Shown: piece after piece, positions 24,684 to 34,268 of the stretch
Numbering within the stretch: the stretch's first letter is position 1
Layout of the letters: each line of letters starts with the position of its first letter
Assembly (NCBI GenBank): GCA_016720585.1
Contig: JADKKH010000001.1
Location: forward strand, 620,001-684,000
Direction of reading: 5' to 3'
Origin: Chitinophagaceae bacterium
Lineage (GTDB): Bacteria > Bacteroidota > Bacteroidia > Chitinophagales > Chitinophagaceae
DNA length: 64,000 nucleotides
The notes under the pieces: model-generated
What the model saw: only the letters and a program-made list of their open reading frames with translations
Databases searched by the model: none
Told to the model about the DNA's origin: nothing
Made by a program: the position numbers and the translations under genes

Positions 24684-26546
24684 ATGAACCGCCCAACTGC
24701 CTTTAAGACTGCCAGCGAGGATTATTTGTCAGTCATTCATAAAAACTCAAATCTATCCGGCGAAGAACTGCTTTACCGGCAAAATCCTTTTATTCAAACG
24801 GACCTGGCGTTTAATATCACGGGCTGGAATTCAGCGGCAGAAACCTTACACGGCAGACCCGGTGCAATGGGTAATTACCTTTTTGACCTTGTAAATATTG
24901 AATTCATCGGAAGTGACCTTATAGAATTAAAGACCCAACTGGTAGCATCAGGATCCTGGTCGGGCGAGGTTTTTTTCAAACGCTTTGATGGTCAGAAACT
25001 CCATTTTAAAACTACGGTTACCTATTTAATAAATGAAAATAAGCAACCGGTGGCGATCATGATTGTAAGCCATAATATCAGTGATGTAAAAAAGAAGATA
25101 GAGGAACTGGCTGCTGCAGAAAATAAATATGAAATACTTCTAAATACGTTACCGGAAGGAGTCGTGATGATGAACCCGGATGGTAAAATATCAGCCTGTA
25201 ATAAAAGAGGCGCTGAAATACTCGGATTAACAGAAGATGAAGCTTTGGGCCGGGTAGTTGCCAGTCCCAACTGGGAGGCTGTGCGAAAAGATGGTTCCCC
25301 TTTTCCCATTGCTGAGTTTCCAGCCATGGTCAGTCTTCAAACAGGTTTTCCGCAACGAAATATCATTATGGGGATCAACAAACCGGAAGGTTTGCTGGCA
25401 TGGTTATCCATTAACTCACAGGCCTTGATACGAACCGGGGAATTTGAACCCTATGCCGTAGTGATATCGTATTCAGATATTACCGAAACCATTAAAACGG
25501 AAAAGGAATTGCGCCAGAGTAATGAACGGTTTTATCATGTATCGAAAGTTACTTCGGATGCCATATGGGATCTTGATCTGGAAACAAACGAAATATACCG
25601 GAGTTCAGCTTTTTCTGCATTGTCGGGTTATTCATCCGACGAAATCAGCAGAAATCTGAACTGGTGGTTTGAAAATGTTCATCCGGAAGACAGGGAAAGA
25701 GTCCAAAACAAACTTAAAGAACATATACAGCAACAGCGGGAGAAATGGGAGGATGAATACCGGTTTAAATGTGCGGATCATACTTATAAATATTTGTACG
25801 ATACAGGTATTATTTTATATAAAAAAGGGATTCCTGTAAGAATCCTGGGCGCTATCCGGGATATGACGGAACAGAAAAAACTGGAAAAACAATTGCTGGA
25901 GCAGGAGGTACAGAAACACCAGGCTATAACCCTGGCAACTATTGCGGCACAGGAGCAGGAAAAAACCACCCTCAGCCGTGAATTGCACGACAATGTGAAC
26001 CAGATAATCATGAGCGCCAAACTCTATATGGAATCTGTAAAAAAAATGCCTGAGCAATCCGGCGTTTTAATTGATAAAGCCATAGAATACCAGATGCTGG
26101 CTCTGCAGGAAATAAGAAAATTATCAAAGACACTAAATACTTCTAATATTAAAACAGTGGGATTAAAGGACAGTGTGCAGGATATTGTTGACAATATGAA
26201 ATTGTTACAGGAATTGAAAGTTGATTTTAATTATGACCGGCGTGTTGATTTAATTTTAACGGATGAACAAAAATTGATGTTATTCCGGATCATCCAGGAG
26301 CAAACCAGCAATATTCTGAAGTATGCGGCCGCCCGTAAAGTCGTAATAAACATTTCGGAAGCCAATAATTTCATTCAATTATATATCAGCGACGATGGCA
26401 GGGGATTTGACACCACCATCAAAAAAGATAAGGGGATCGGCTTTATTAATATTACCGGCCGTGCAGAAGCCCTTAGTGGTATCGTGAATATTCTATCATC
26501 CCCGGGAAAAGGCTGTTCACTTGATCTGAAGTTTGCCGTAAACTGA
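24684..26546 (+). CDS. PAS-domain sensor histidine kinase (HisKA_3 type, cytoplasmic)
   Basis: Kinase of 620 residues without membrane helices or signal peptide. Three PAS-like domains are seen at roughly residues 33-135, 147-260 and 275-390, the last ending in a PAC motif (YLYDTGIILYKKGIPVRILGAIRDMTEQ, quoted in part: GAIRDMTEQ). A coiled segment leads to the HisKA_3 box SRELHDNVNQ with phospho-acceptor H435. The HATPase has an N-box EQTSNILKYA, ISDDGRGFD (G1) and GIGFINITGRAEAL (G2). LuxR-type response regulators normally partner with such kinases, but none is adjacent, so it is an orphan. Its stop lies two bases from the stop of the convergent CHAT gene. Confidence 0.85.
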   Translation: MNRPTAFKTASEDYLSVIHKNSNLSGEELLYRQNPFIQTDLAFNITGWNSAAETLHGRPGAMGNYLFDLVNIEFIGSDLIELKTQLVASGSWSGEVFFKRFDGQKLHFKTTVTYLINENKQPVAIMIVSHNISDVKKKIEELAAAENKYEILLNTLPEGVVMMNPDGKISACNKRGAEILGLTEDEALGRVVASPNWEAVRKDGSPFPIAEFPAMVSLQTGFPQRNIIMGINKPEGLLAWLSINSQALIRTGEFEPYAVVISYSDITETIKTEKELRQSNERFYHVSKVTSDAIWDLDLETNEIYRSSAFSALSGYSSDEISRNLNWWFENVHPEDRERVQNKLKEHIQQQREKWEDEYRFKCADHTYKYLYDTGIILYKKGIPVRILGAIRDMTEQKKLEKQLLEQEVQKHQAITLATIAAQEQEKTTLSRELHDNVNQIIMSAKLYMESVKKMPEQSGVLIDKAIEYQMLALQEIRKLSKTLNTSNIKTVGLKDSVQDIVDNMKLLQELKVDFNYDRRVDLILTDEQKLMLFRIIQEQTSNILKYAAARKVVINISEANNFIQLYISDDGRGFDTTIKKDKGIGFINITGRAEALSGIVNILSSPGKGCSLDLKFAVN

Positions 26547-26548
26547 TA

Positions 26549-29482
26549 TTATTCTCCCATCATTACAAAAGCTCCCCAGAAATAGGGTTGGATGTATTTT
26601 TCCCGGATGGCTTTTTGAGCTCCCAAAAATGCCGCCGACTTATCTTTTGTTTTCAGGTACTGCCGGTAAAACGCGATCATAAAATCTTTGGTGGCATTAT
26701 CATCCACTTTCCACAAACTGGTGATTATACTTTCGGCGCCGGCGGAACGAAAAGCCCTTTGTAATCCATAAACCCCCTCGCCGGCATCCAGGTAACCGAG
26801 ACTGGTTTCACAGGCCGATAAAATAACCAGGGAAGTATTTTCAAGGTCAAGGTTTTGTGCTTCGTAAGCCGTCAGGATGCCATCATAAGTGTTTGGATAT
26901 TCTTTGGCAGCATAATAGTTGACCACTCCCGATAACAACAAACCTGAATTAGCCATAGCATTAAATACCCGGTAACCTTCAGTAGCATTTTCGCCTGCAG
27001 GCGACCAGTAACCATGTGTGGCAATATGTAATACGTCCGGACTGTGAAGGAGATAAACTTTGTCTTCCGATGCCTGTTCTTTTAAATTCAAATTAACGCC
27101 TATTTTTTTCAGGTCCATCTCAGTTTTTATGGCAAGTACTTCCACTTCTGTTCCGGGCAGGTCGGGAATATTGTTGTCCTTGAAGTTTCGGATAAAAGAC
27201 CTGGTGTTGGTTACAGAGTCATTGAAGGTAATGGGATCACCTGTTTTATAAGCCGGTCTTCCAAAAAGAACGGCTGTACGGATGTCTTTGGTATCCGTGG
27301 TTCTCTGCCGGATATCGGTGCCGGATGTGGTGTACTGTATTTCCAGTTCATCCAATAGAAATTGCCGGCTCTCCGGATTTTTTAAGGAAGCAATATTGAT
27401 GAGATGATAGATCCCGTCGGGAGAAAAATATACTTTCTTTATGCCAGTTAATTTTTCACCGATAGGTTTCCAGAAATGATCATAGGATTCTTTATCATCT
27501 GTTTTCTGCTTGATGCTATTCCGGTATTGTTTATAGAATTTATTGTCCAGCACCGCAGCCAGGTCCGGCAGATATACGACTTCCGGGTAAGCACAGTTTT
27601 TGGTAATAATATAAGCGGCATAATAAGCCGTATCGGAATAATAAACCTGGTCCCTCCAGTTGAATCGGATCATCTCAATGGCGGCTTCACCTTCCTGCAA
27701 CCGGTCCCGTACTTCTTTCCAGTCAGGGGGAGTGATCTTTAAATATTTTTTGAAATCTTTTGCTTTAGTCACCAATTCATTTTCCAGGTGATTGACTTCC
27801 TCCTGAAGTTTACCCAGTTGTTGCTGATTGATCTTAGTAACCGTATCGATGACTGAAGGATCTTCTGATTTGAAGAATTGCCGGATCAGTTGCTGTTTCT
27901 TTTCGATCCACTGATCATATAGGTTATGAATGGCCGGGTCATTGGTTTTCAGAAAAACTTCTTTTCTTTTCTGGGTTCCTTTCAGTGAAATGGATTTGGT
28001 AAATAACAGGTTGTTGTAATCCTGTGAGACCAGCCCGGGAAAGGCAGCCGGATTTTTTTCTTTGGAAATTTTCACAAAGCTGTGAAAGTTTTCATAACCT
28101 GATTTGAGCCGGGAATTATAATAGGTGACAAAGGCTTTTTCGCCGAATGAAAAAATTATATCGTTGATCCAGCCGGCATTCAGTTGAAATAATTCGTTGT
28201 AGGTAATTATTGACTGTTGAAGTTCCCGGTCCCGCATGCTGAAATAAGCATATTGGGCAAAGGGTTCTGTGGATTCCCGGAAGTTCCGGGTTGTTTTTAT
28301 CTGATCTAATAGGGGTTTGAAGATGGCCGGGTATTGCGGATTACCCAGGAAAGCCATATGTACCGCTTTCATAAAATTGATACCCATATCTGCATACTTG
28401 CTGAAACTGTTATAATAGGTTTCTGTTTCTTTGATATAATAATTTACAGGCTGGGGCAATTGTGATCTCTTTCCCCGCATTATCAGAAAAACAGGCCAGT
28501 GAGAAAAAGAATATTGTTTCAGGTTAGGGTATTGTTCTTTCATACAGGCTCTCCAGGCTGCATTGGCCGAGTCGCTGCTCTTCCAGAGACGGTCAGCTGC
28601 TGTATAATCTTTCAGCATTTCCTTTGCATAAGCCGTAACCGTGTACCGTGTACCGGTGTAAGGGTCGCAGGCTAATTTGGAGCCGATTGTTTTGGAAAAA
28701 TATTCATATTGTTGATCAGCAGCCGTTGCATACGAATTGAAATCCCCGATAGCCAGGTAATAACCCAATTTACTGGTCATGGCTTCAGATTTATATCCCG
28801 GCTTCAGCATATCGATAGCCTCTTCAGACAACCTTTCTAATTTCCGGATGTATTCTTCTGCTTTCAGGTATTCACCGGAACGGGCCAGGAAACCGATATA
28901 ATACGAATAGGAATGATATTCCTCTTTTTCATTTCCTTTCAGGGTCACGGCCATTTCATAATGCTCTTTTGCTTTTTGAAAATCACCATTCCGTTCAAAG
29001 GCATAGCCGATATAAGTATAATTGCTGAAAGATTTATACGAAGGGTATTTATTAATAAAGGCAACTGCTTTCGTTGCGTTCAATGGATCGGTTGTGGCAA
29101 ATAATCCGGGAAAAATAACATTGAACCATTGATTAAGGGAATCAACACCAAAATCATGTGTTGGCACATCCTTACCTACCAGTTCCCGCATCAGTTTGTC
29201 TGCCTTATCATCGCATTTTTTTGCCAGAACAGGATCCGGGGCCTGGTTTTCAAATATCTGTTTCAGTAAATAATAGTTCGAATACGTCTGCAGGTCTTTT
29301 TTCTTTTCCAGCATAGCATACATCTCCCGGGCAATACTCAGTACTTTTTTCTTATCAGCAGCCTGGAGGTAGATATCGGTTAGCTTATTGGTAAAATCAT
29401 CCTGAGTCTGTGCATTTGCAGAAAACAGGGTGGATACAAACAGGCAGGGGAAAACTATCCTTTTTAAGATGGTCATGATCAT
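26549..29482 (-). CDS. Large exported TPR-CHAT domain protein
   Basis: 977 residues with a signal peptide (about residues 1-24, ending SANAQ). Helical repeats of TPR type fill residues 30-550 (for example FERNGDFQKAKEHYEMAV and YYLLKQIFE). A coiled segment follows and then a caspase-like CHAT domain from about residue 680. The catalytic pair is visible as ATHGYW (H823) and SACETSLG (C891), followed by the typical GEGVYGLQRAFRSAGA and ending WGAFVMMGE. CHAT proteases include separase-like and gasdermin-activating types, but those are cytoplasmic. The signal peptide here places the protease in the periplasm or outside. No obvious substrate gene is adjacent. Confidence 0.85.
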   Translation of the reverse strand: MIMTILKRIVFPCLFVSTLFSANAQTQDDFTNKLTDIYLQAADKKKVLSIAREMYAMLEKKKDLQTYSNYYLLKQIFENQAPDPVLAKKCDDKADKLMRELVGKDVPTHDFGVDSLNQWFNVIFPGLFATTDPLNATKAVAFINKYPSYKSFSNYTYIGYAFERNGDFQKAKEHYEMAVTLKGNEKEEYHSYSYYIGFLARSGEYLKAEEYIRKLERLSEEAIDMLKPGYKSEAMTSKLGYYLAIGDFNSYATAADQQYEYFSKTIGSKLACDPYTGTRYTVTAYAKEMLKDYTAADRLWKSSDSANAAWRACMKEQYPNLKQYSFSHWPVFLIMRGKRSQLPQPVNYYIKETETYYNSFSKYADMGINFMKAVHMAFLGNPQYPAIFKPLLDQIKTTRNFRESTEPFAQYAYFSMRDRELQQSIITYNELFQLNAGWINDIIFSFGEKAFVTYYNSRLKSGYENFHSFVKISKEKNPAAFPGLVSQDYNNLLFTKSISLKGTQKRKEVFLKTNDPAIHNLYDQWIEKKQQLIRQFFKSEDPSVIDTVTKINQQQLGKLQEEVNHLENELVTKAKDFKKYLKITPPDWKEVRDRLQEGEAAIEMIRFNWRDQVYYSDTAYYAAYIITKNCAYPEVVYLPDLAAVLDNKFYKQYRNSIKQKTDDKESYDHFWKPIGEKLTGIKKVYFSPDGIYHLINIASLKNPESRQFLLDELEIQYTTSGTDIRQRTTDTKDIRTAVLFGRPAYKTGDPITFNDSVTNTRSFIRNFKDNNIPDLPGTEVEVLAIKTEMDLKKIGVNLNLKEQASEDKVYLLHSPDVLHIATHGYWSPAGENATEGYRVFNAMANSGLLLSGVVNYYAAKEYPNTYDGILTAYEAQNLDLENTSLVILSACETSLGYLDAGEGVYGLQRAFRSAGAESIITSLWKVDDNATKDFMIAFYRQYLKTKDKSAAFLGAQKAIREKYIQPYFWGAFVMMGE

Positions 29483-29573
29483 AGAAACCGGTTCCCATTA
29501 ATTGGCCCGATAAGATACAGCATTCTATGTAAACTGTATCCGGCTTCTGCGTTGAATTATTTAGTGAAAGGGT

Positions 29574-32500
29574 TTATTTAAAATCAACAGGGGGCAGGTT
29601 TTGTTCCTTAAGTTCCCTTTTATATGTACGCAGCATCTTCCGGTTACTGCTTATGCCGACGCTGCTGGCTATTCCACTACTGGCAATTTTTATCAGGTAG
29701 TTGATGGCCGACCTCTCCCTGTCGCGGATAAAAAATACCCGGCCGGTACGGGACGTGTTTTTATTTTTTAGTACAAAACTATTGGCGAAAAAAGTGATCA
29801 GCCTGTTGCGAAAAGTTTTTTTCATTCCATCTCCATCCTTCAGGAACCGAACCTTAAGGTTGTGATAATACATTTTCATTTCTCCAAGTGATAAATATTC
29901 CCTGCCAATAGCTCTCATACTAAGCGTATCCAGCAGACCGGATACTAATTGTACTGAGGTCAGTGGCAGCAGGGCAGCATTAAAAATAGTCAGGTCAACT
30001 GGTTTCATATACAATGTCATCCGGAAACCACCCGACGTATCTGTATAAGATTCTTTAACCCCTAAACGTATCCAGGCTTTGTCCATCAGGTAGCCGTTGG
30101 CTTGAATATGAAGACTATCGGTTGATGTAAGATTATAATTTTTTACAGAGATCAGTCTTACGGCCATTCTGTTGACTGTAATAGTACCTGGTAACTTTGT
30201 TTTTTCCCCTGTTTCAGTATAGTCCACCTGCGCGTTATTGAGAAGAAGGGTGTCAATAGAAAATTGCTGCGGAATATTTTTTAGCAGGTTTACCGGTAAG
30301 GGCTTAATAATGCCAGGTTGGAATGGTAATTTTTTGTCCTTAAAATCTGTAAATAAAAAATCATTTAGGACAATGGTTCCTATCTGCAATTTATGATCCC
30401 TAATATATTGATCCAAATCTACCGGGCCAACCCGGATGGCTCCCGATTTAAAAGTGATATAATCTGCCTGAAATAATTTTTTTGAAAGAAAGGCATCAAT
30501 TTTTTGTGCGGGGTTGTAAGAGAATGAGTCAAGGGAAAAAGTATTATCAGCACGGTTGAAACCCGCATTAGTCCAGTTAAAATTAGTAAGGCTATCCGCA
30601 TAACTTCCGGTAAACAGTTTGATTTGAAAGGCAGCATTGGTTGCTGCCAGTTTTTGAAAATCAGTAATGGAAGATGAGCTGATGTTCAGATTATACAGCG
30701 AGCCCCTGTTCATTTTGAAGTTGCCTTTTGATTTACCCAGGTTATCCAGCCTGAAATCCCGGGCATCAAAACTAGAAATATGTGCTTCCCATTCAGGTTC
30801 AGGCTCCCCTTTTTGCGTGAAACGGATATTTTTTAAATGGGCAGATATTTTTCCATCACCGGATGAAAACATTTCCCCTTTTGGATGGGTAACAACAAAA
30901 TGGGTCAGGAAAAATCTAAGGTTGCTGAGTGACATATTGCCAGAACCTGACCGAAGGTCATTGGCCAGTAGGAAGCTTGAGTCATTTCGTTCACCCTGCC
31001 AATCCAGAGACAGATTACCGTTTTCTGTTGACTGTGAAAAAAAGATTTTCGGCTGGCTAAGTTTCAACTCACTAATAGCTATTCCTGGAAAACCCGGATC
31101 CTTTTTCTCCGGGGATTCCTGCTTGGAAAAAAGCTGAAGGTTTATTTCTGGTCTTACCAGGTTTACGGCATCTAATATTATTTCACCGTTTATCAATGAC
31201 TGTATATGTGGCGTTACTGTCCCGGATGGAATTGAAATAACCGCTGCTGATCTTCCGGTTTTTGATTGGTACAATACCTGGCGGAATGAAGAGCTTTTAT
31301 GGTCTGTCATTTCATATTCAGCAATAGAAAGATCCAGGTTAGTATCTTTTACTTTTAGTTGCTCCCCGTTGATAGCTAACCCATCTATCTTTAATTTATT
31401 GTCAGGCAACTTTTCCAGGTCGTTAAAAGCAATACGGTTCAGTTTGGTTGAAATCTGTTTGCTGCCATATAAACCCCGGATGACTGTATTGACTCCCTGA
31501 ACATTTTTTAATTTTATCGTGGATTCACCAGTACCCTTTTTGAACCCCCCTTCATTTATTTGTACATCCCCTTTCTGCCAACGTACTCCCTCGGCATAAA
31601 TATTACGGGATACTTCATCCACCTGAATCTTTTCTACCTGTACTTCCTTCAGGGTAACATCCATATTCTTTTCTCTATTATGGATTTGTACTTGCCCGGC
31701 ACCGAACTTTCCGCTTTGACCGTAGTAAAGGGTGTTATGCATTTCAATGTCCAGGTTGCCCGTATGAATCAGCCCTTTTTCGAACTGCAGCCGGGTAAGC
31801 GCATTCTTAATACCCGCCAGTTTTTTAGAGGCGAGCAGTGATTGGCTTTTTATGGAAAACGATGCATGGTCAAGCTGAACCTGTAAATTATTTTTTAGCT
31901 TAAGATCTATCTTTCCGTTTTCAATATCCATCTCCTGCAGGTCAATGAATTCATTTACGGCTCCTAATGACTGGAAAATGTTTTGGTTGCCGTATCGGGT
32001 GGTTTGATTACCCCGGGCTGTATAATGTATATAAGGATTGAACAGGATGGCCTGTTCAGCGCTTAGCTTTCTGTCAAACACCAGGTCGTCCCAGGAAAAC
32101 CCGTAGAGGTTAAACTGCGGAATACGAAATGTATTCAGCACTTTACCGTTATTTAAATTATTGAAAAGAAAATTACTGAGTGTTAAATGGTCATTATTGA
32201 ATAATATACTGTCAAATTTTATACTATAGCTGCTATCCTTAATGAAGTTTTCGTAATTGCGGATCGCCATTGCAAAACTTTTTACCTGGATCGGCTTGGC
32301 CTCATCCTGGTCAATACTGAGCCCCTGCATTTCAAAATTATTATTGCTAAAGGTGAACGAACTTGGCACCGTATTCTTTATTGTTTTAATATTGAAATCG
32401 GCATGGCTTACAACTACAAAGCCCAAGAGTATATCCCCGGTAAGTTGCTTGATAATATTTTCCAGTTTAGGAGGAGGTTTGCTGCCATCTTTTTTTTTGG

Positions 32501-33470
32501 CAACTTCCACCGTCAGGTTAAATGTTGGATTGACGCAATACACGGAATCGGCTTTAATGACTTCGGACTTATACAACGTATCGAAATCAATATTGGTCAG
32601 GAGGAGTTTGTCAAAAAAAACATTGAAGGAAGACCGGGAACTATCTTTTTTTTCAGCAGCAATCGTACAACTGTCAAACGTTACCAGTTTATTTTTAAGG
32701 TTGATGAGAAAACGGCTGAAACTAAGCCGGTGCCTGCCATCGGGGAAAAGAATATCCTGGTTATGGCTCCGGAATACAATATTATTATCGAGTAATACCG
32801 CTTGACCAGGTCCGGGTTTTTTACCGGAAGCCGCCCGCAGATTGTCGATATAGAAATGAATATTGGAAACGGTAAGTGGTAGCTGAGCCGGGTCTATTTT
32901 ATTAACCAGCAAAAAAGTGCCATTGTCTATCTGGAATCGCTGGATCTTTAAAATTTTAAGGGCATCCTGGATCGATGCATACACTTTTCCCATTTCCTCG
33001 GGGATGGAAACGTCCTTCCTGACTTTCTTACCGGGTATAGCAGCTACCCGTAACCGGTATACTTCAACCTGCGGGTTCTGCAACGTGAGTGAATCAATCA
33101 GAATTTGATTTTTTAAAATTATGGGTAACAACGCTTTTACCCGCAACTGCATTTTGTCAACTTTGAAATGATAGGCGGTTGTTCCGGTAATGGTATCGGT
33201 ATTATAAAATTCTGCGTTATCCAGTTCTATATTCCGGCTGAAATAATTAAAGTGAATTTTTTCTACATTCAGTTTTATTTTTCCGTTTGATTTTGATTCC
33301 ACCAGGGCTTCGATAAACTGCCGGGCATGCGCTTTGAACCAGAAATGGAATCCGGTTAGTAACACCATCACGATCCCGAGGGTTATACCGGTAACTTTGA
33401 ATAATTTTTTCAGAAAACGCCTGGCTGTCAAGGTGCGGAATGAATTTGAAGTGAATTTACTGAAATTCAA
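29574..33470 (-). CDS. Giant AsmA-like envelope protein
   Basis: 1298 residues with a short basic start, a single transmembrane helix at about residues 24-46 (FKVTGITLGIVMVLLTGFHFW) and then a long beta-rich body. VEKIHFNYFSRNIELDNAEF and LTLQNPQVEVYRLR near the start, and the repeated short strands D-S-L-x-L-x-N-P-x-V, are the pattern of AsmA/TamB-family or DUF748-like proteins. These bridge inner and outer membrane and are linked to lipid transport. The end is basic (NRKMLRTYKRELKEQ). The family assignment rests on architecture, not on a hallmark motif. It lies between the CHAT gene and metG and may be its own unit. Confidence 0.65.
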   Translation of the reverse strand: MNFSKFTSNSFRTLTARRFLKKLFKVTGITLGIVMVLLTGFHFWFKAHARQFIEALVESKSNGKIKLNVEKIHFNYFSRNIELDNAEFYNTDTITGTTAYHFKVDKMQLRVKALLPIILKNQILIDSLTLQNPQVEVYRLRVAAIPGKKVRKDVSIPEEMGKVYASIQDALKILKIQRFQIDNGTFLLVNKIDPAQLPLTVSNIHFYIDNLRAASGKKPGPGQAVLLDNNIVFRSHNQDILFPDGRHRLSFSRFLINLKNKLVTFDSCTIAAEKKDSSRSSFNVFFDKLLLTNIDFDTLYKSEVIKADSVYCVNPTFNLTVEVAKKKDGSKPPPKLENIIKQLTGDILLGFVVVSHADFNIKTIKNTVPSSFTFSNNNFEMQGLSIDQDEAKPIQVKSFAMAIRNYENFIKDSSYSIKFDSILFNNDHLTLSNFLFNNLNNGKVLNTFRIPQFNLYGFSWDDLVFDRKLSAEQAILFNPYIHYTARGNQTTRYGNQNIFQSLGAVNEFIDLQEMDIENGKIDLKLKNNLQVQLDHASFSIKSQSLLASKKLAGIKNALTRLQFEKGLIHTGNLDIEMHNTLYYGQSGKFGAGQVQIHNREKNMDVTLKEVQVEKIQVDEVSRNIYAEGVRWQKGDVQINEGGFKKGTGESTIKLKNVQGVNTVIRGLYGSKQISTKLNRIAFNDLEKLPDNKLKIDGLAINGEQLKVKDTNLDLSIAEYEMTDHKSSSFRQVLYQSKTGRSAAVISIPSGTVTPHIQSLINGEIILDAVNLVRPEINLQLFSKQESPEKKDPGFPGIAISELKLSQPKIFFSQSTENGNLSLDWQGERNDSSFLLANDLRSGSGNMSLSNLRFFLTHFVVTHPKGEMFSSGDGKISAHLKNIRFTQKGEPEPEWEAHISSFDARDFRLDNLGKSKGNFKMNRGSLYNLNISSSSITDFQKLAATNAAFQIKLFTGSYADSLTNFNWTNAGFNRADNTFSLDSFSYNPAQKIDAFLSKKLFQADYITFKSGAIRVGPVDLDQYIRDHKLQIGTIVLNDFLFTDFKDKKLPFQPGIIKPLPVNLLKNIPQQFSIDTLLLNNAQVDYTETGEKTKLPGTITVNRMAVRLISVKNYNLTSTDSLHIQANGYLMDKAWIRLGVKESYTDTSGGFRMTLYMKPVDLTIFNAALLPLTSVQLVSGLLDTLSMRAIGREYLSLGEMKMYYHNLKVRFLKDGDGMKKTFRNRLITFFANSFVLKNKNTSRTGRVFFIRDRERSAINYLIKIASSGIASSVGISSNRKMLRTYKRELKEQNLPPVDFK

Positions 33471-33536
33471 TGGCAGCTGAATTCAAAAACCCGGGATTAA
33501 CAGGTATAAAACGGGGTTTACGTAATTTTTTACCGG

Positions 33537-34097
33537 TTAACTAACATTTGAACCCGGGGAAACCGGGTTTTCCGGTTTTAGCAGTTGTAGTTTTCCATCG
33601 CTGTCTTCCGCTGTTAATATCATTCCCTGGCTTTCGATGCCTTTCATTTTGCGGGGAGCCAGATTGGTAACAACGATCACCTGTTTGCCAACCATTTCTT
33701 CCGGTGTATAATGCTGCGCAATTCCTGAAACGATCGTTCTTTTTTCCATACCCAGATCAACCTCCAGTTTCAGCAACTTGTCAGCTTTCGCCACTTTTTC
33801 ACAAGCCGTTACGGTTCCGGTTTTTAATTCAAGTTTTGCAAAATCATCATAAACTATTTCCGCTTTAGACATGTTGGTTGCTTTTTTAATTTCGGCTGCA
33901 GACTGAGAACCTTGAACGGTTGTTTGTTTTACTAATCCCGCTTGTAATTTTTCAATCTGTTCAGCAATTTCTGTGTCTTCAATTTTTCTGAATAATAATT
34001 GGGGTTCCCGTAAACTATATCCAACACTTAATAAGTTTAGTTTACCGGCATTTTCCCAATCCAGCATTTTGTCCTTTACTTTCATCATGTACATCAT
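33537..34097 (-). CDS. metG: Methionyl-tRNA synthetase, C-terminal part in a shifted frame
   Basis: 186 residues read from an ATG at 34097, but this frame is open back to about 34270 and reads DAQKSIDNCLHICLQLCANLAVLINPFLP before it. That is the missing anticodon-binding part of MetRS. Downstream are KMLDWENAG, a Lys/Ala linker and the C-terminal tRNA-binding domain (FAKLELKTGTVTACEKVAKADKLLKLEVDLG in part; GIAQHYTPEEMVGKQV; NLAPRKMKGIESQGMILTA). The frame is +1 relative to the upstream part. The two parts are split at a repeat insertion (34204-34268). If both are made, the enzyme could work as two pieces, but expression of this part from its own start is unproven. Confidence 0.75.
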   Translation of the reverse strand: MMYMMKVKDKMLDWENAGKLNLLSVGYSLREPQLLFRKIEDTEIAEQIEKLQAGLVKQTTVQGSQSAAEIKKATNMSKAEIVYDDFAKLELKTGTVTACEKVAKADKLLKLEVDLGMEKRTIVSGIAQHYTPEEMVGKQVIVVTNLAPRKMKGIESQGMILTAEDSDGKLQLLKPENPVSPGSNVS

Positions 34098-34203
34098 TTT
34101 CTTAGCTGTATTGGGTAGAAAGGGATTGATGAGTACAGCCAGGTTAGCACATAACTGTAAACAAATATGTAAACAGTTGTCGATAGATTTTTGTGCATCT
34201 ATG

Positions 34204-34268
34204 GACTGTAGACTGTTATCTGTGGCCTCTGCGCCATTTGTGGTGAGGGTTGGGGAGCCGGGCCTTTA
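34204..34268. repeat. Repeat insertion that breaks the metG frame
   Basis: On the coding strand the inserted text reads GGCTCCCCAACCCTCACCAC and, further on, CAGTCTACAGTCCATAG. The CAGTC(T/C)ACAGTCCA word also lies in an insertion in uvrA (52024-52041). The stop codon of the upstream metG part is inside this sequence. Homologs run straight from KKEPWI to the DNCLHICLQL region with a short linker. Confidence 0.6.

Noticed and set aside
26549..29482. CHAT gene as part of a defense island
   Set aside because: No other defense gene is near, and the signal peptide does not fit a cytoplasmic cell-death effector.
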